Shown one piece after another: positions 11,041 to 19,419 of a DNA stretch of 64,000 bases; position 1 is the stretch's first letter, and each line of letters starts with the position of its first letter. The notes under the pieces were generated by a model that ran no database searches, was not told the DNA's origin, and worked only from the letters and a program-made list of their open reading frames with translations. A program made the position numbers and the translations under genes. This stretch comes from Paenacidovorax monticola (lineage in GTDB: Bacteria > Pseudomonadota > Gammaproteobacteria > Burkholderiales > Burkholderiaceae_C), in contig NZ_CP060790.1 in the NCBI RefSeq assembly GCF_014489595.1, positions 682,001-746,000 of the forward strand, written 5' to 3'.

Positions 11041-12276
11041 ATGAATTTTGCTATTAAAACAGTAGCTGCTTCCGTAATTCTGGCAAGCGCTGGCGGTGCG
11101 TTCGCTCAAAAGGGCGAGACTGTCAAGATCGCCTGGCTGGACCCTCTTTCGGGCCTTATGGCCGCCGTGGGCACCAACCAGCTCAAGAGCTTCCAGTTCA
11201 TCTCCGAAGAATTCAACAAGAAGAACGCCTCGGGCGTGAAGTTCGAGGTCATCGGCATCGACAACAAGCTGTCGCCGCAGGAGACCACGAGCGCGCTGCG
11301 CTCGGCCATGGATCAGGGCGCGCGCTACGTGGTGCAGGGCAACGGCTCGGGCCCGGCGCTGGCCATCATCGACGCGCTGGAGAAGCACAACGCGCGCAAC
11401 CCCGGCAAGGAGGTGCTGTACCTCAACTACGCGGCCGTGGACCCCGACCTCACCAACAGCAAGTGCAGCTACTGGCACTTCCGCCTCGACGCCGACACGT
11501 CGATGAAGATGGAGGCGCTCACCACCTTCATCAAGGACCAGCCCGAGGTCAAGAAGGTGTACCTGATCAACCAGAACTACTCGCACGGCCACCAGGTCTC
11601 CAAGTACGCCAAGGAGATGATGAAGCGCAAGCGCCCCGACGTGCAGTTCGTGGGCGACGACATGGCCCCGCTGGCGCAGGTGCGCGACTTCTCGCCCTAC
11701 ATCGCCAAGATCAAGCAGTCGGGTGCCGACACCGTCATCACCGGCAACTGGGGCTCCGACCTGGCGCTGCTCATCAAGGCCGCCAACGACGCGGGCCTGA
11801 ACAACGTCAACTTCTATACCTACTACGGCGGCGTGACGGGCAGCCCCACGGCCATGGGCGCGGCCGCGGCGGGCCGGGTGTACATGGTGTCGTACAGCCA
11901 CCTGAACCTGCCCGGCGAGATCGGCCGCATCGTGGGCGACTACAAGAAGAAGTTCAACGACGACATGTACACGGGCGCGGTCTACCACGCCTACGCCATG
12001 CTAGACGCCGCCTTCGTCAAGACCAAGTCCACCGACCCCGTGAAGGTGGCCGCGACGCTGGAGGGCATGCGCTTCAACAGCTTCAACGGCGAGGTCGAGA
12101 TGCGCAAGACCGACCACCAGCTGCAGCAGGGGCTGTTCATCTCCAAGTGGGAGAAGGCCGGGGGCAAGTACCCCATGGACGCGGAGAACACGGGCTACAC
12201 CTTCGTGCCCGTGAAGTACTACGAGCCCTATGTCGCGAGCACGCCCACGTCGTGCCAGATGAAGCGCCCGTCCTGA
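11041..12276 (+). CDS. livK: Branched-chain amino acid/amide ABC transporter, substrate-binding protein
   Basis: The 411-residue protein begins after an AAGGAG site and carries a signal peptide cleaved after residue 22 (GGAFA|Q). The type I periplasmic binding fold is clear: TVKIAWLDPLSGLMA at the first strand, GARYVVQGNGSGPALA, YLINQNYSHGHQVS, and the GADTVITGNWGSDLALLIKA region. It captures the solute for the LivHMGF permease encoded next. Ligands in this family include leucine, amides, urea and aromatic acids; this one is not determined. The signal-peptide coding region coincides with a dispersed repeat (11049-11098), and a terminator-like attenuator separates it from livH, a usual way of making more binding protein than permease. 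Confidence 0.93.
   Translation: MNFAIKTVAASVILASAGGAFAQKGETVKIAWLDPLSGLMAAVGTNQLKSFQFISEEFNKKNASGVKFEVIGIDNKLSPQETTSALRSAMDQGARYVVQGNGSGPALAIIDALEKHNARNPGKEVLYLNYAAVDPDLTNSKCSYWHFRLDADTSMKMEALTTFIKDQPEVKKVYLINQNYSHGHQVSKYAKEMMKRKRPDVQFVGDDMAPLAQVRDFSPYIAKIKQSGADTVITGNWGSDLALLIKAANDAGLNNVNFYTYYGGVTGSPTAMGAAAAGRVYMVSYSHLNLPGEIGRIVGDYKKKFNDDMYTGAVYHAYAMLDAAFVKTKSTDPVKVAATLEGMRFNSFNGEVEMRKTDHQLQQGLFISKWEKAGGKYPMDAENTGYTFVPVKYYEPYVASTPTSCQMKRPS
11049..11098 (+). repeat. Dispersed repeat copy that encodes the livK signal peptide
   Basis: TGCTATTAAAACAGTAGCTG, then CT, a variable middle and GGCAAGCGCTGGCGG reproduce the pattern of the intergenic copy at 23229-23279. It falls on codons 3-19 of livK and encodes the hydrophobic core of the signal peptide. 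It is also richer in A and T than the surrounding gene. Confidence 0.55.
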
Positions 12277-12294
12277 TCCCGGCATTCCCCTTCG

Positions 12295-12322
12295 AGGCCC
12301 GATTACCCTCGGGCCTTTTTTT
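12295..12322 (+). terminator. Terminator/attenuator between livK and livH
   Basis: AGGCCCGA and TCGGGCCT form an eight-pair stem with a six-base loop followed by a run of seven or more T. It sits 19 bases after the livK stop and about 40 before livH, so it likely reduces expression of the permease genes relative to the binding protein. Confidence 0.85.
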
Positions 12323-12360
12323 CACCCTGGTGGACAACACGCTTCTTCTGAAGAGTTCCG

Positions 12361-13314
12361 ATGAGTCTTGAATTTTTCACGATCTCTCTGCTCAACGGCG
12401 TCAGCTACGGGCTGCTGCTGTTCATGCTGAGTTCGGGCCTCACGCTGATTTTCAGCATGATGGGGGTGCTCAACTTCGCGCACACCAGCTTCTACATGCT
12501 GGGGGCCTATTTCGCGTACACGGTCTCGGGCGTGGTGGGCTTCTGGCCCGCGCTCGTCGTGGCGCCGCTGCTGGTGGGGGCGCTGGGCGCGGCCTTCGAG
12601 CGCTACAGCCTGCGCCGCGTGCACAAGTTCGGGCATGTGCCCGAGCTGCTGGTCACGTTCGGCCTGTCGTACCTGATCCTGGAGCTGGTGCAGCTGGTGT
12701 GGGGCCGCTCCACCGTGCCCTACGCGCTGCCCGAGCAACTGCAGGGCCCGCTGTTCACGCTCTACGGCACGCAGTTCCCCAAGTCGCGCTCGTTCGTGAT
12801 GCTGGTGGCGCTCCTGATGCTGGTGTCGGTGTGGCTGCTGCTCACGCGCACGCGCATCGGCCTCGTGATCCAGGCCGCGCTCAAGCACCCCGAGATGGTC
12901 GAGGCGCTGGGCCACAACGTGCCGCGCGTGTTCATGCTGGTGTTCGGCGGCGGTTGCGCGCTCGCGGGCCTGGCCGGCGTGATCGGCGGCAACACCTATG
13001 TGACCGAGCCGGCGATGGCGGCCTCGGTGGGCTCCATCATCTTCGTGGTGGTGGTCGTGGGCGGCATGGGCTCGCTCGCGGGGGCGTTCCTCGCGTCGCT
13101 GCTCATCGGCGTCGTGCAGACCTTCGCGGTGGCGCTGGACTATTCGATGGTCAACGCCCTGGCGCTGTTCGGCGTCGCGGTGAGCGAGCAGACCTTCGGC
13201 TGGCCGCTGCTCAAGCTCACGATCTCGCAGGTGGCGCCCATCCTGCCCTACCTGTTCCTTGTGCTGATCCTGATCTTCCGTCCCAAGGGCCTGCTGGGCA
13301 CGCGGGAGGACTGA
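12361..13314 (+). CDS. livH: Branched-chain amino acid ABC transporter permease LivH
   Basis: The 317-residue integral membrane protein shows the LivH family opening (LLNGVSYGLLLFMLSSGLTL), the LNFAHTSFYMLGAY segment and the cytoplasmic coupling loop ALGHNVPRVFMLVFGGG, with about eight hydrophobic helices. With LivM it forms the translocation path, energised by LivG and LivF. Its stop lies four bases before the livM start. Confidence 0.95.
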   Translation: MSLEFFTISLLNGVSYGLLLFMLSSGLTLIFSMMGVLNFAHTSFYMLGAYFAYTVSGVVGFWPALVVAPLLVGALGAAFERYSLRRVHKFGHVPELLVTFGLSYLILELVQLVWGRSTVPYALPEQLQGPLFTLYGTQFPKSRSFVMLVALLMLVSVWLLLTRTRIGLVIQAALKHPEMVEALGHNVPRVFMLVFGGGCALAGLAGVIGGNTYVTEPAMAASVGSIIFVVVVVGGMGSLAGAFLASLLIGVVQTFAVALDYSMVNALALFGVAVSEQTFGWPLLKLTISQVAPILPYLFLVLILIFRPKGLLGTRED

Positions 13315-13318
13315 CGCC

Positions 13319-14619
13319 ATGACTTCTGCAACCTCCTACTACCGCTTCAAGCCCTGGAACGTGGCGCGGTTCGTGATCTGGGCGCTGTTCGCGGCCCTGC
13401 TGATCGCCGCCCCCATGTGTTCACGAGCAGCCTGGCGCTGACCATGCTCTCGCAGATCGGCTACCTCATCATCATCTGCCTGTCGTACAACATCCTGCTG
13501 GGGCAGGGCGGCATGCTGAGCTTCGGCCACGCGGTGTACACGGGCCTGGGCTCGTTCATCGCCATCCATGCGATCAACCTCGCGGGCAAGGGGCAGCTGC
13601 CGATTCCGCTCGTGCTCATGCCCATCGTGGGCGGGCTCGCGGGCATGTTCTTCGCCATTCTGCTGGGCTTCGTCACCACCAAGAAATCGGGCACCACGTT
13701 CGCCATGATCACGCTGGGCATCGGCGAGCTCGTGGCCTCGATGGCGCTGATGTTCCCCGAGTTCTTCGGCGGCGAGGGCGGCATCACCACCGACCGCGTG
13801 TATGGCAAGGGGCTCCTGGGCATCACCTTCGGGCCCGCCATGCAGGTGTACTACCTGATCGCCGCATACTGCTTCGTGTGCACCGCCCTCATGTACGCCT
13901 TCACGGGCACGCCGCTGGGCCGCATCCTGAACGCCGTGCGCGACAACCCCGAGCGCGTGGAGTTCATCGGCTACAACACGCAGCGCGTGCGCTACTTCGC
14001 CTTCATCATCGCGGGCTTCTTCGCGGGCATCGGCGGGGCGCTGGCGGCCATCAATTTCGAGATCGTCACGGCCGCCGACAGCGTGAGCGTGGTGCGCTCG
14101 GGCGGCTACCTGCTGTTCACCTTCCTGGGCGGCGCCACGTTCTTCTTCGGGCCCATCATCGGCGCGGTGCTGCTGGTGTTCGCCTCGGTGCTGCTGTCGG
14201 AACTGTCCAAGGCCTGGCTGCTGTACCTGGGCCTGGTATTCCTGTTCATGGTGATGTATGCCCCCGGCGGCATCGCCAGCCTCATCATGATGAACCTGCG
14301 CCTGGCCAAGTACGGCAAGCTGCGCCAGCTCTGGACCTCGTACCTGGGCCTGGCGGGCACGGCACTGGTGGCCGTGCTGGGTGCAGCCGCGATGATCGAG
14401 ATGACCTACCACCTGCAGCTCAACGCGGCGCTGGGGCCGCAGCTCACGTTCCTGGGCGCCACGCTCGACGCCAAGGGCCTGTCGAGCTGGTTCGGCGCGG
14501 GCCTCGTGCTGGTCACGGGCCTGGGGCTCTTCGAACTGTGCCGCCGGCAGTTTCTGCGCCAGTGGGGGCAGATCCAGGAAGAGATCGAACATGAGATCAA
14601 GCGTGGGGAGGCGCTGTAA
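13319..14619 (+). CDS. livM: Branched-chain amino acid ABC transporter permease LivM (frame broken near 5' end)
   Basis: The first 32 codons from ATG 13319 read one frame (TSATSYYRFKPWNVARF...) and the rest of the gene the next. One C appears missing in the run at 13410-13414; restoring it joins LLIAAP to HVFTSSLALTMLSQIG, which is the normal start of the LivM core. The rest is typical: SYNILLGQGGMLSFGHAVY, the coupling region NAVRDNPERVEFIGYN and a C-terminal extension of about 100 residues after the main helices. Repaired length is 433 aa. It follows livH by four bases. Confidence 0.93.
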
Positions 14620-14622
14620 GCC

Positions 14623-15405
14623 ATGGCCAACGACGCAACCTACGCGCTGGAGCTGCGCGATCTGCGCAAGCGCTTCGGCAAGACCGAGATCATCCGGGGC
14701 GCCAACCTGGCCGTGAAGGCCGGCGAGCGCGTGGCCATCATCGGCCCCAACGGAGCGGGCAAGTCCACGCTGTTCAACCTCATCAGCGGGCGCTTCGGGC
14801 CCACGAGCGGCGAGGTGCTGCTGCACGGCGCGCGCATCGACGGCCGGAAGCCGTTCGAGATCAATCGCATGGGCCTGTCGCGCAGCTTCCAGATCACGAA
14901 CATCTTCCCCAAGCTCAGCGTGTTCGAGAACCTGCGCTGCGGCGTGCTCTGGAGCCTGGGCTACCGCTATGCGTTCTGGCGCTTCCTCTCGGGGCTGAAG
15001 GACGCGAACGAGCGCGCCACGCAGCTCATGGAGATGATCAAGCTGGAGAAGAAGCGCGACACGCTCGCGATCAACCTCACCTACGCCGAGCAGCGCGCGC
15101 TGGAGATCGGCATCACCATCGCGGGCGGCGCGAGCGTGATCCTGCTCGACGAGCCCACGGCCGGCATGAGCAAGAGCGAGACCACGCGCTTCATCCACCT
15201 CATCAAGGACGTGACCGAAGGCCGCACGCTGCTCACCGTGGAGCACGACATGGGCGTGGTGTTCGGCCTGGCCGACAAGATCGCCGTGGTGGTCTATGGC
15301 GAGGTGATCGCCTTCGATACGCCCGAGGCCGTGCGCGCCAATCCGCGCGTGCAGGAGGCCTACCTGGGGTCGGTGATCGCGCAGCAGCAGGCGGAAGGGC
15401 ATTGA
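14623..15405 (+). CDS. livG: Branched-chain amino acid ABC transporter ATPase LivG
   Basis: The 260-residue ATPase has a canonical Walker A (GPNGAGKST), the LivG-type Q-loop region (GLSRSFQITNIFPKLSVFENL), a signature that is relaxed as usual for this subfamily (LTYAEQRALEIG) and Walker B VILLDEPTAGM with the H-loop in TVEHDMGVV. It hydrolyses ATP with LivF to drive transport. It begins three bases after livM and ends one base before livF. Confidence 0.95.
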   Translation: MANDATYALELRDLRKRFGKTEIIRGANLAVKAGERVAIIGPNGAGKSTLFNLISGRFGPTSGEVLLHGARIDGRKPFEINRMGLSRSFQITNIFPKLSVFENLRCGVLWSLGYRYAFWRFLSGLKDANERATQLMEMIKLEKKRDTLAINLTYAEQRALEIGITIAGGASVILLDEPTAGMSKSETTRFIHLIKDVTEGRTLLTVEHDMGVVFGLADKIAVVVYGEVIAFDTPEAVRANPRVQEAYLGSVIAQQQAEGH

Positions 15406-15406
15406 G

Positions 15407-16102
15407 ATGTTGAAAATCGAGAACCTGCACGCCTACTACGGCAAGAGCCATGTGCTGCACGGCGTGACCTTCGATGTGCGGCCCGGAGAGATCGTGGCGC
15501 TGCTGGGCCGCAACGGCTCGGGCCGCTCCACCACGGCCAAGGCCATCATGGGCCTGGTCGACTGGGAGGGCACGCTGCACTGGAAGGGGCAGTGCCTGAG
15601 CGGCAAGAAGGCCTACGAAATCGCCCACCTGGGCCTGGGCTATGTGCCCGAGAGCCGCGACGTGTTCCCCAACCTCACGGTGCACCAGAACCTGCTGCTG
15701 GGCCAGAAAGGCAAGGGCAAGGGCAGCCGCTGGAGCTTCGACGACATGTACGCGATGTTCCCGCGCCTCAAGGAGCGCCAGCACACCGAGGCGGGGGTCA
15801 TGTCGGGCGGGGAGCAGCAGATGCTCACGCTGTGCCGCACGCTCATGGGTGACCCCGACCTCATCATCATCGACGAGCCCACCGAGGGCCTGGCGCCCAA
15901 GATCGTGGAGCTGGTGGGCGAGTATCTGCAGAAGATCAAGGAGCGCGGCGTGTCGGTGCTGCTCATCGAGCAGAAGCTCACTATCGCCATGACCATCTCC
16001 GACCGCGCGCTGGTCATGGGCCACGGCAGCATCGTCTTCCAGGGCACGCCCGACGAGCTGCGCGCGAACAGCTACGTGCGCAAGGAGTGGCTGGAGGTGT
16101 GA
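15407..16102 (+). CDS. livF: Branched-chain amino acid ABC transporter ATPase LivF with altered Walker A
   Basis: The 231-residue protein is a LivF-type ATPase: Q-loop region GYVPESRDVFPNLTVHQNL, intact signature MSGGEQQML, Walker B LIIIDEPTEGL and the switch segment LLIEQKLTIAM in which glutamine replaces the usual H-loop histidine, a feature I believe common in LivF. The Walker A reads GRNGSGRST: the lysine that contacts the ATP phosphates is arginine (R40, codon CGC). This is a clean codon, not near any broken run. The site formed with this residue may bind or hydrolyse ATP poorly, leaving the LivG site as the main motor, or arginine may substitute. Confidence 0.93.
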   Translation: MLKIENLHAYYGKSHVLHGVTFDVRPGEIVALLGRNGSGRSTTAKAIMGLVDWEGTLHWKGQCLSGKKAYEIAHLGLGYVPESRDVFPNLTVHQNLLLGQKGKGKGSRWSFDDMYAMFPRLKERQHTEAGVMSGGEQQMLTLCRTLMGDPDLIIIDEPTEGLAPKIVELVGEYLQKIKERGVSVLLIEQKLTIAMTISDRALVMGHGSIVFQGTPDELRANSYVRKEWLEV

Positions 16103-16121
16103 CGAGCGGGCGTGGTGGCGC

Positions 16122-19100
16122 CTAGGGCAGTGCCGGCGCCATCTGCGGAAGCTCCGGGCTCCACGGCGTGGAGCGGTTGCGCCCGTTGCGCTTGGAGAAG
16201 TAGAGCGCGGCATCGGCGCGCTCCAGGCAGGCTTCGACGGACGCATCGTCGGGCCGCAGGGCATAGACCCCAGGCTCACGGTGAAGGAGATGGCGCCCGC
16301 CGTCTCCACGGTCGCCGCGTGGGTGGCGATCGCATGGCGCAGCGCCTCCGCGCGCCGCAGCCCGGTGGCCTCGTCGGCGCCGGGCAGCAGCACCGCGAAC
16401 TCCTCGCCGCCCAGCCGTCCCACCATGTCGTCCCGGCGCAGCTCCTGCGCCACGGTAGCCACCAGGTGCCGCAGCACCACGTCGCCCACCGCGTGCCCGT
16501 AGGTGTCGTTGACGTGCTTGAAGTGGTCGATGTCCAGCATGATGAGCACGGCGCTGCGGGCCATGCCGATGCGCAGGTGTTCCAGCTCCATGTCCATGCG
16601 CTCCAGGAAGGCGCGCCGGTTGGGGATGCCAGTGAGCGCGTCGGTGGAGGCCAGGGTCTCCAGCTGCGACTCGCGGCGCTTGCGGTCGGTGACGTCGTGC
16701 AGCACCCAGCATTCGCCCAGTGGGCGGGCGTTGTCCCGCAGGGGCAGCAGGGCGACTTCCAGGTAGCGGCCCTCGGGCAGCGCGAGCACCGTGCGCTGGG
16801 GGGGCGTGGGCGGGGCGTTCAGGCCGGAGGCACCTGCGTCCACCGGGGTGCTCAGCATGGCCGCCAGCGGCGCGGGCAGGTGCGGCGCGAGCCCGGCCAC
16901 CGTCTGGCCCACGAGGGCCTCGGGCGGCAGTTTCAGGCGCAGCGTGTCGACCAGCATCTGGTTGGCTGCCACGATGCGCTGGTCCACGACCTCGGTGACG
17001 AGGATGCCCGACGGGAAGCGCTCGATGATCGCCTCCAGGCGGCGCTGGGCCAGCGCGAGGGCCGCTTCCGCACGGTGCCGCGCGTCGGTGTCGAGCAGGG
17101 TCCAGATCACGTTGCCGTCGATGTCGTCGGGGTCGAGCAGCGAGCCCTGCATGTCGAACCAGTGCAGTTCGCCGCTGGGCACGCGCAGCGCCCATTCGGC
17201 GCGCACCGTGCCCTCGGCCTTGAGCAGGCTGTAGAGTTCGCCGAACTCCATGAAGCTCTCTTCGCTGTAGTGCAGCGTGCGGAACGAGGCGGGCTCCAGG
17301 GCCTTGCCGGCGGGCAGGCCGAACATGCGGGCAGCGCGCTCGTTGGCGTAGAGGATGTCGCGCTGCGGGCTGGCGACGACGACCAGGGCGCTGCCTCGGT
17401 CGAGCAGCGCCTTGACGAGCTGGGACTGCTCCACGCGCTGCTGGATGTCCGTGTGCGTGCCCAGCATGCGCAGGGGGTGCCCGTGTTCGTCGCGCTGCGT
17501 GACCTCGCCGCGCGACTCGACCCACAGCCAGGCGCCCGACGCGGTGCGCAGTCGCATTTCCACCCGGAAGTCCTGCCCCTGGTCGAGGTGCACGCGCAAC
17601 TGCGCGTCCACGCGCTTGCGCTCGTTCGGGTGCACGCGAGCGAGGAAGTCCTCGAACCGCAGCGGGAAGGCCCGGTCCGCATAGCCCAGCATCGCGTAGC
17701 AGCGCTCGTCCCAGCGGACCCGGTCGGCTTTGCAGTCCCACTGCCACAGGCCGTCGCGCACCGCGCCGAAGGTCAGCCGCAGGCGCTCCTCGCTGGAGCG
17801 CAGCGCTTCCTGCAGGACCTGGTCCTGGCTCACGTCGTGGATGTAGCCATGCCACAGGAGCGTGCCGTCCTCTTCCCGCTGGGGCTTGGCGTGCCCGTGC
17901 AGCCAGTGGAGCGTCCCGTCCGGGCACTTCACGCGGTACTTGTGGTCCCACGGGCTGCCGGTGCGGATGCACTCCTCGATGGAGGCGCTCAGCGCCCGCA
18001 GGTCCCGGGGGTGGATCCGCTCGGCAAGCCCCGCGCCATCGGCGCCGCCCTGCTGCGGCGCCAGGCAGTGCATTGCGAAGAAACCAGGGCTCGCGAAGGG
18101 AAATGTGCGCCGGCCTGCCGGGCTGATGCGGAACTGGAACAGGCCCCCGGGTACTTCCTGCGCCAGCTGCATGAAGCGGCGCTCGCTCTGGATGCGGCGC
18201 GCGTCGATGCGCTGGCGCTGGATGGCCAGCCATGCGGTCAGCAGCACGCCCAGCAGGATGAGGGCCGTTCCCACGCCGTTGCGCACCAGGCTGCGGCGCA
18301 GGGCGTCCTGCACCGGGCCGAACACGGCAGCCCGGTCCAGGCCCGCGCTCACGATGAGTGGAAAGCCCTCCACGCGGCTCCAGGCGTACAGGCGGTCGAC
18401 CTGGTCGACGGAGGTCTGCGCCTCGTAGGTGCCGTGCCGCAGTGATGGCGTGAACTGGGCAAGCCGCTCCTCGGGCACCGACGTGCCCAGCACGGCCTCC
18501 TGGTGGTGCGAGCGCGCGAGGTAGGTGCCGTCGTCGCGCAGCAGAAGGATCACGTCCTCGGGACGCTCGAAGACCGCCTGGAAATACTGGGCGATGTAGT
18601 CGGGCGAGAGGGACAGCACGAGCACGCCGATGAACCGGCCGTCGCGGTGCAGCGCGCGGCTGAGCTGGATCGACCAGCGGTTGGACACTCGGCCCAGGAC
18701 AGGGCGGCCCACGAACAGGCCGACCCGATCCTGGCCCAGATGGGCCTGGAAATGCTCGCGGTCGCGGATGGATACCTGCGCGGGCGCTTCGCCGCTCTTG
18801 CGGGTGCTGGAGTACACGACGAGGCCGTTCGCATCGGCCACCCCCACCTGGATGATGGTGCCCTTGGGGTAGGTGTCGATCGCGGCGCGCACGGCCCGCT
18901 CAAAGGCCGCTTGGTCGCCTGCCTCGTATTCGCTTTCCATGCCCTGCAGCGTGTAGTCCAGCCCGGACAGCAGCGTCTGCACCTGGACCGAAATGGCCCG
19001 CGACATCTGGCCTACGCGCAGCCAGGTCTGTGCCTCGGCGTAGCGCTCCTGGTGCCGGTGGCTGCCCAGCAGCACGGCCCAGTACACGGCTGCGGCGAAC

Positions 19101-19192
19101 AGCACAAAGCAGATCCCGGCCAGCACGGCCATCGTGGTGCGCGTCAGCGGTGGCCGTGGCGAGGAGGTCGTGCGGGTGTCTGGCTCGGGCAT
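16122..19192 (-). CDS. Membrane sensor diguanylate cyclase: Cache domain, several PAS domains, GGDEF (frame broken near C-terminus)
   Basis: The repaired protein is about 1,023 aa. TM1 is at 20-43, a periplasmic double-Cache sensor at about 45-300 (SIRDREHFQAH and LLRDDGTYLARS are typical), and TM2 at 306-326. About four PAS/PAC units follow, then the GGDEF domain with active-site GGEEF at 928-932 and an inhibitory I-site RRDD immediately upstream (RRDDMVGRLGGEEF). The C-terminal 50 residues lie in another frame; one G seems lost in the run at 16268-16271, and repair gives FTVSLGVYALRPDD. It should make cyclic di-GMP in response to an extracellular small molecule. It sits tail-to-tail with livF and head-to-head with the fadB-like gene. 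The start could lie further upstream. Confidence 0.9.
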
Positions 19193-19370
19193 GCGAAAGG
19201 CGGGCGACGGCGGCGCCGTGGGGTTGGGAGAGGCTCTGGGTAGGGAGGCCGGGCAGTGTACGCCGTATTTTCCGCGTGCCGCAGCGCCCTGGCCGGCCCC
19301 GTGGCGCCGGTCTGCGTTGTCCCGCCAGAGACAAGTTTTAGGGAGAAGTCCCTCTAGACTTTCGGATAGA

Positions 19371-19388
19371 AAAGTACGATCGTTCTTT
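19371..19388. promoter_or_regulatory. Candidate TetR-type operator upstream of the beta-oxidation genes
   Basis: AAAGTACGATCGTTCTTT is an 18-base inverted repeat that is perfect apart from one symmetric pair (T/T opposite), centred on ACGATCGT. It lies 32 bases before the fadB-like start codon. Position, length and AT-flanked palindromic core fit operators of TetR-family fatty-acid regulators. No regulator gene is adjacent. Confidence 0.5.
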
Positions 19389-19419
19389 TTTATTCCATCC
19401 ACAACGAGGAAGCACAGCA

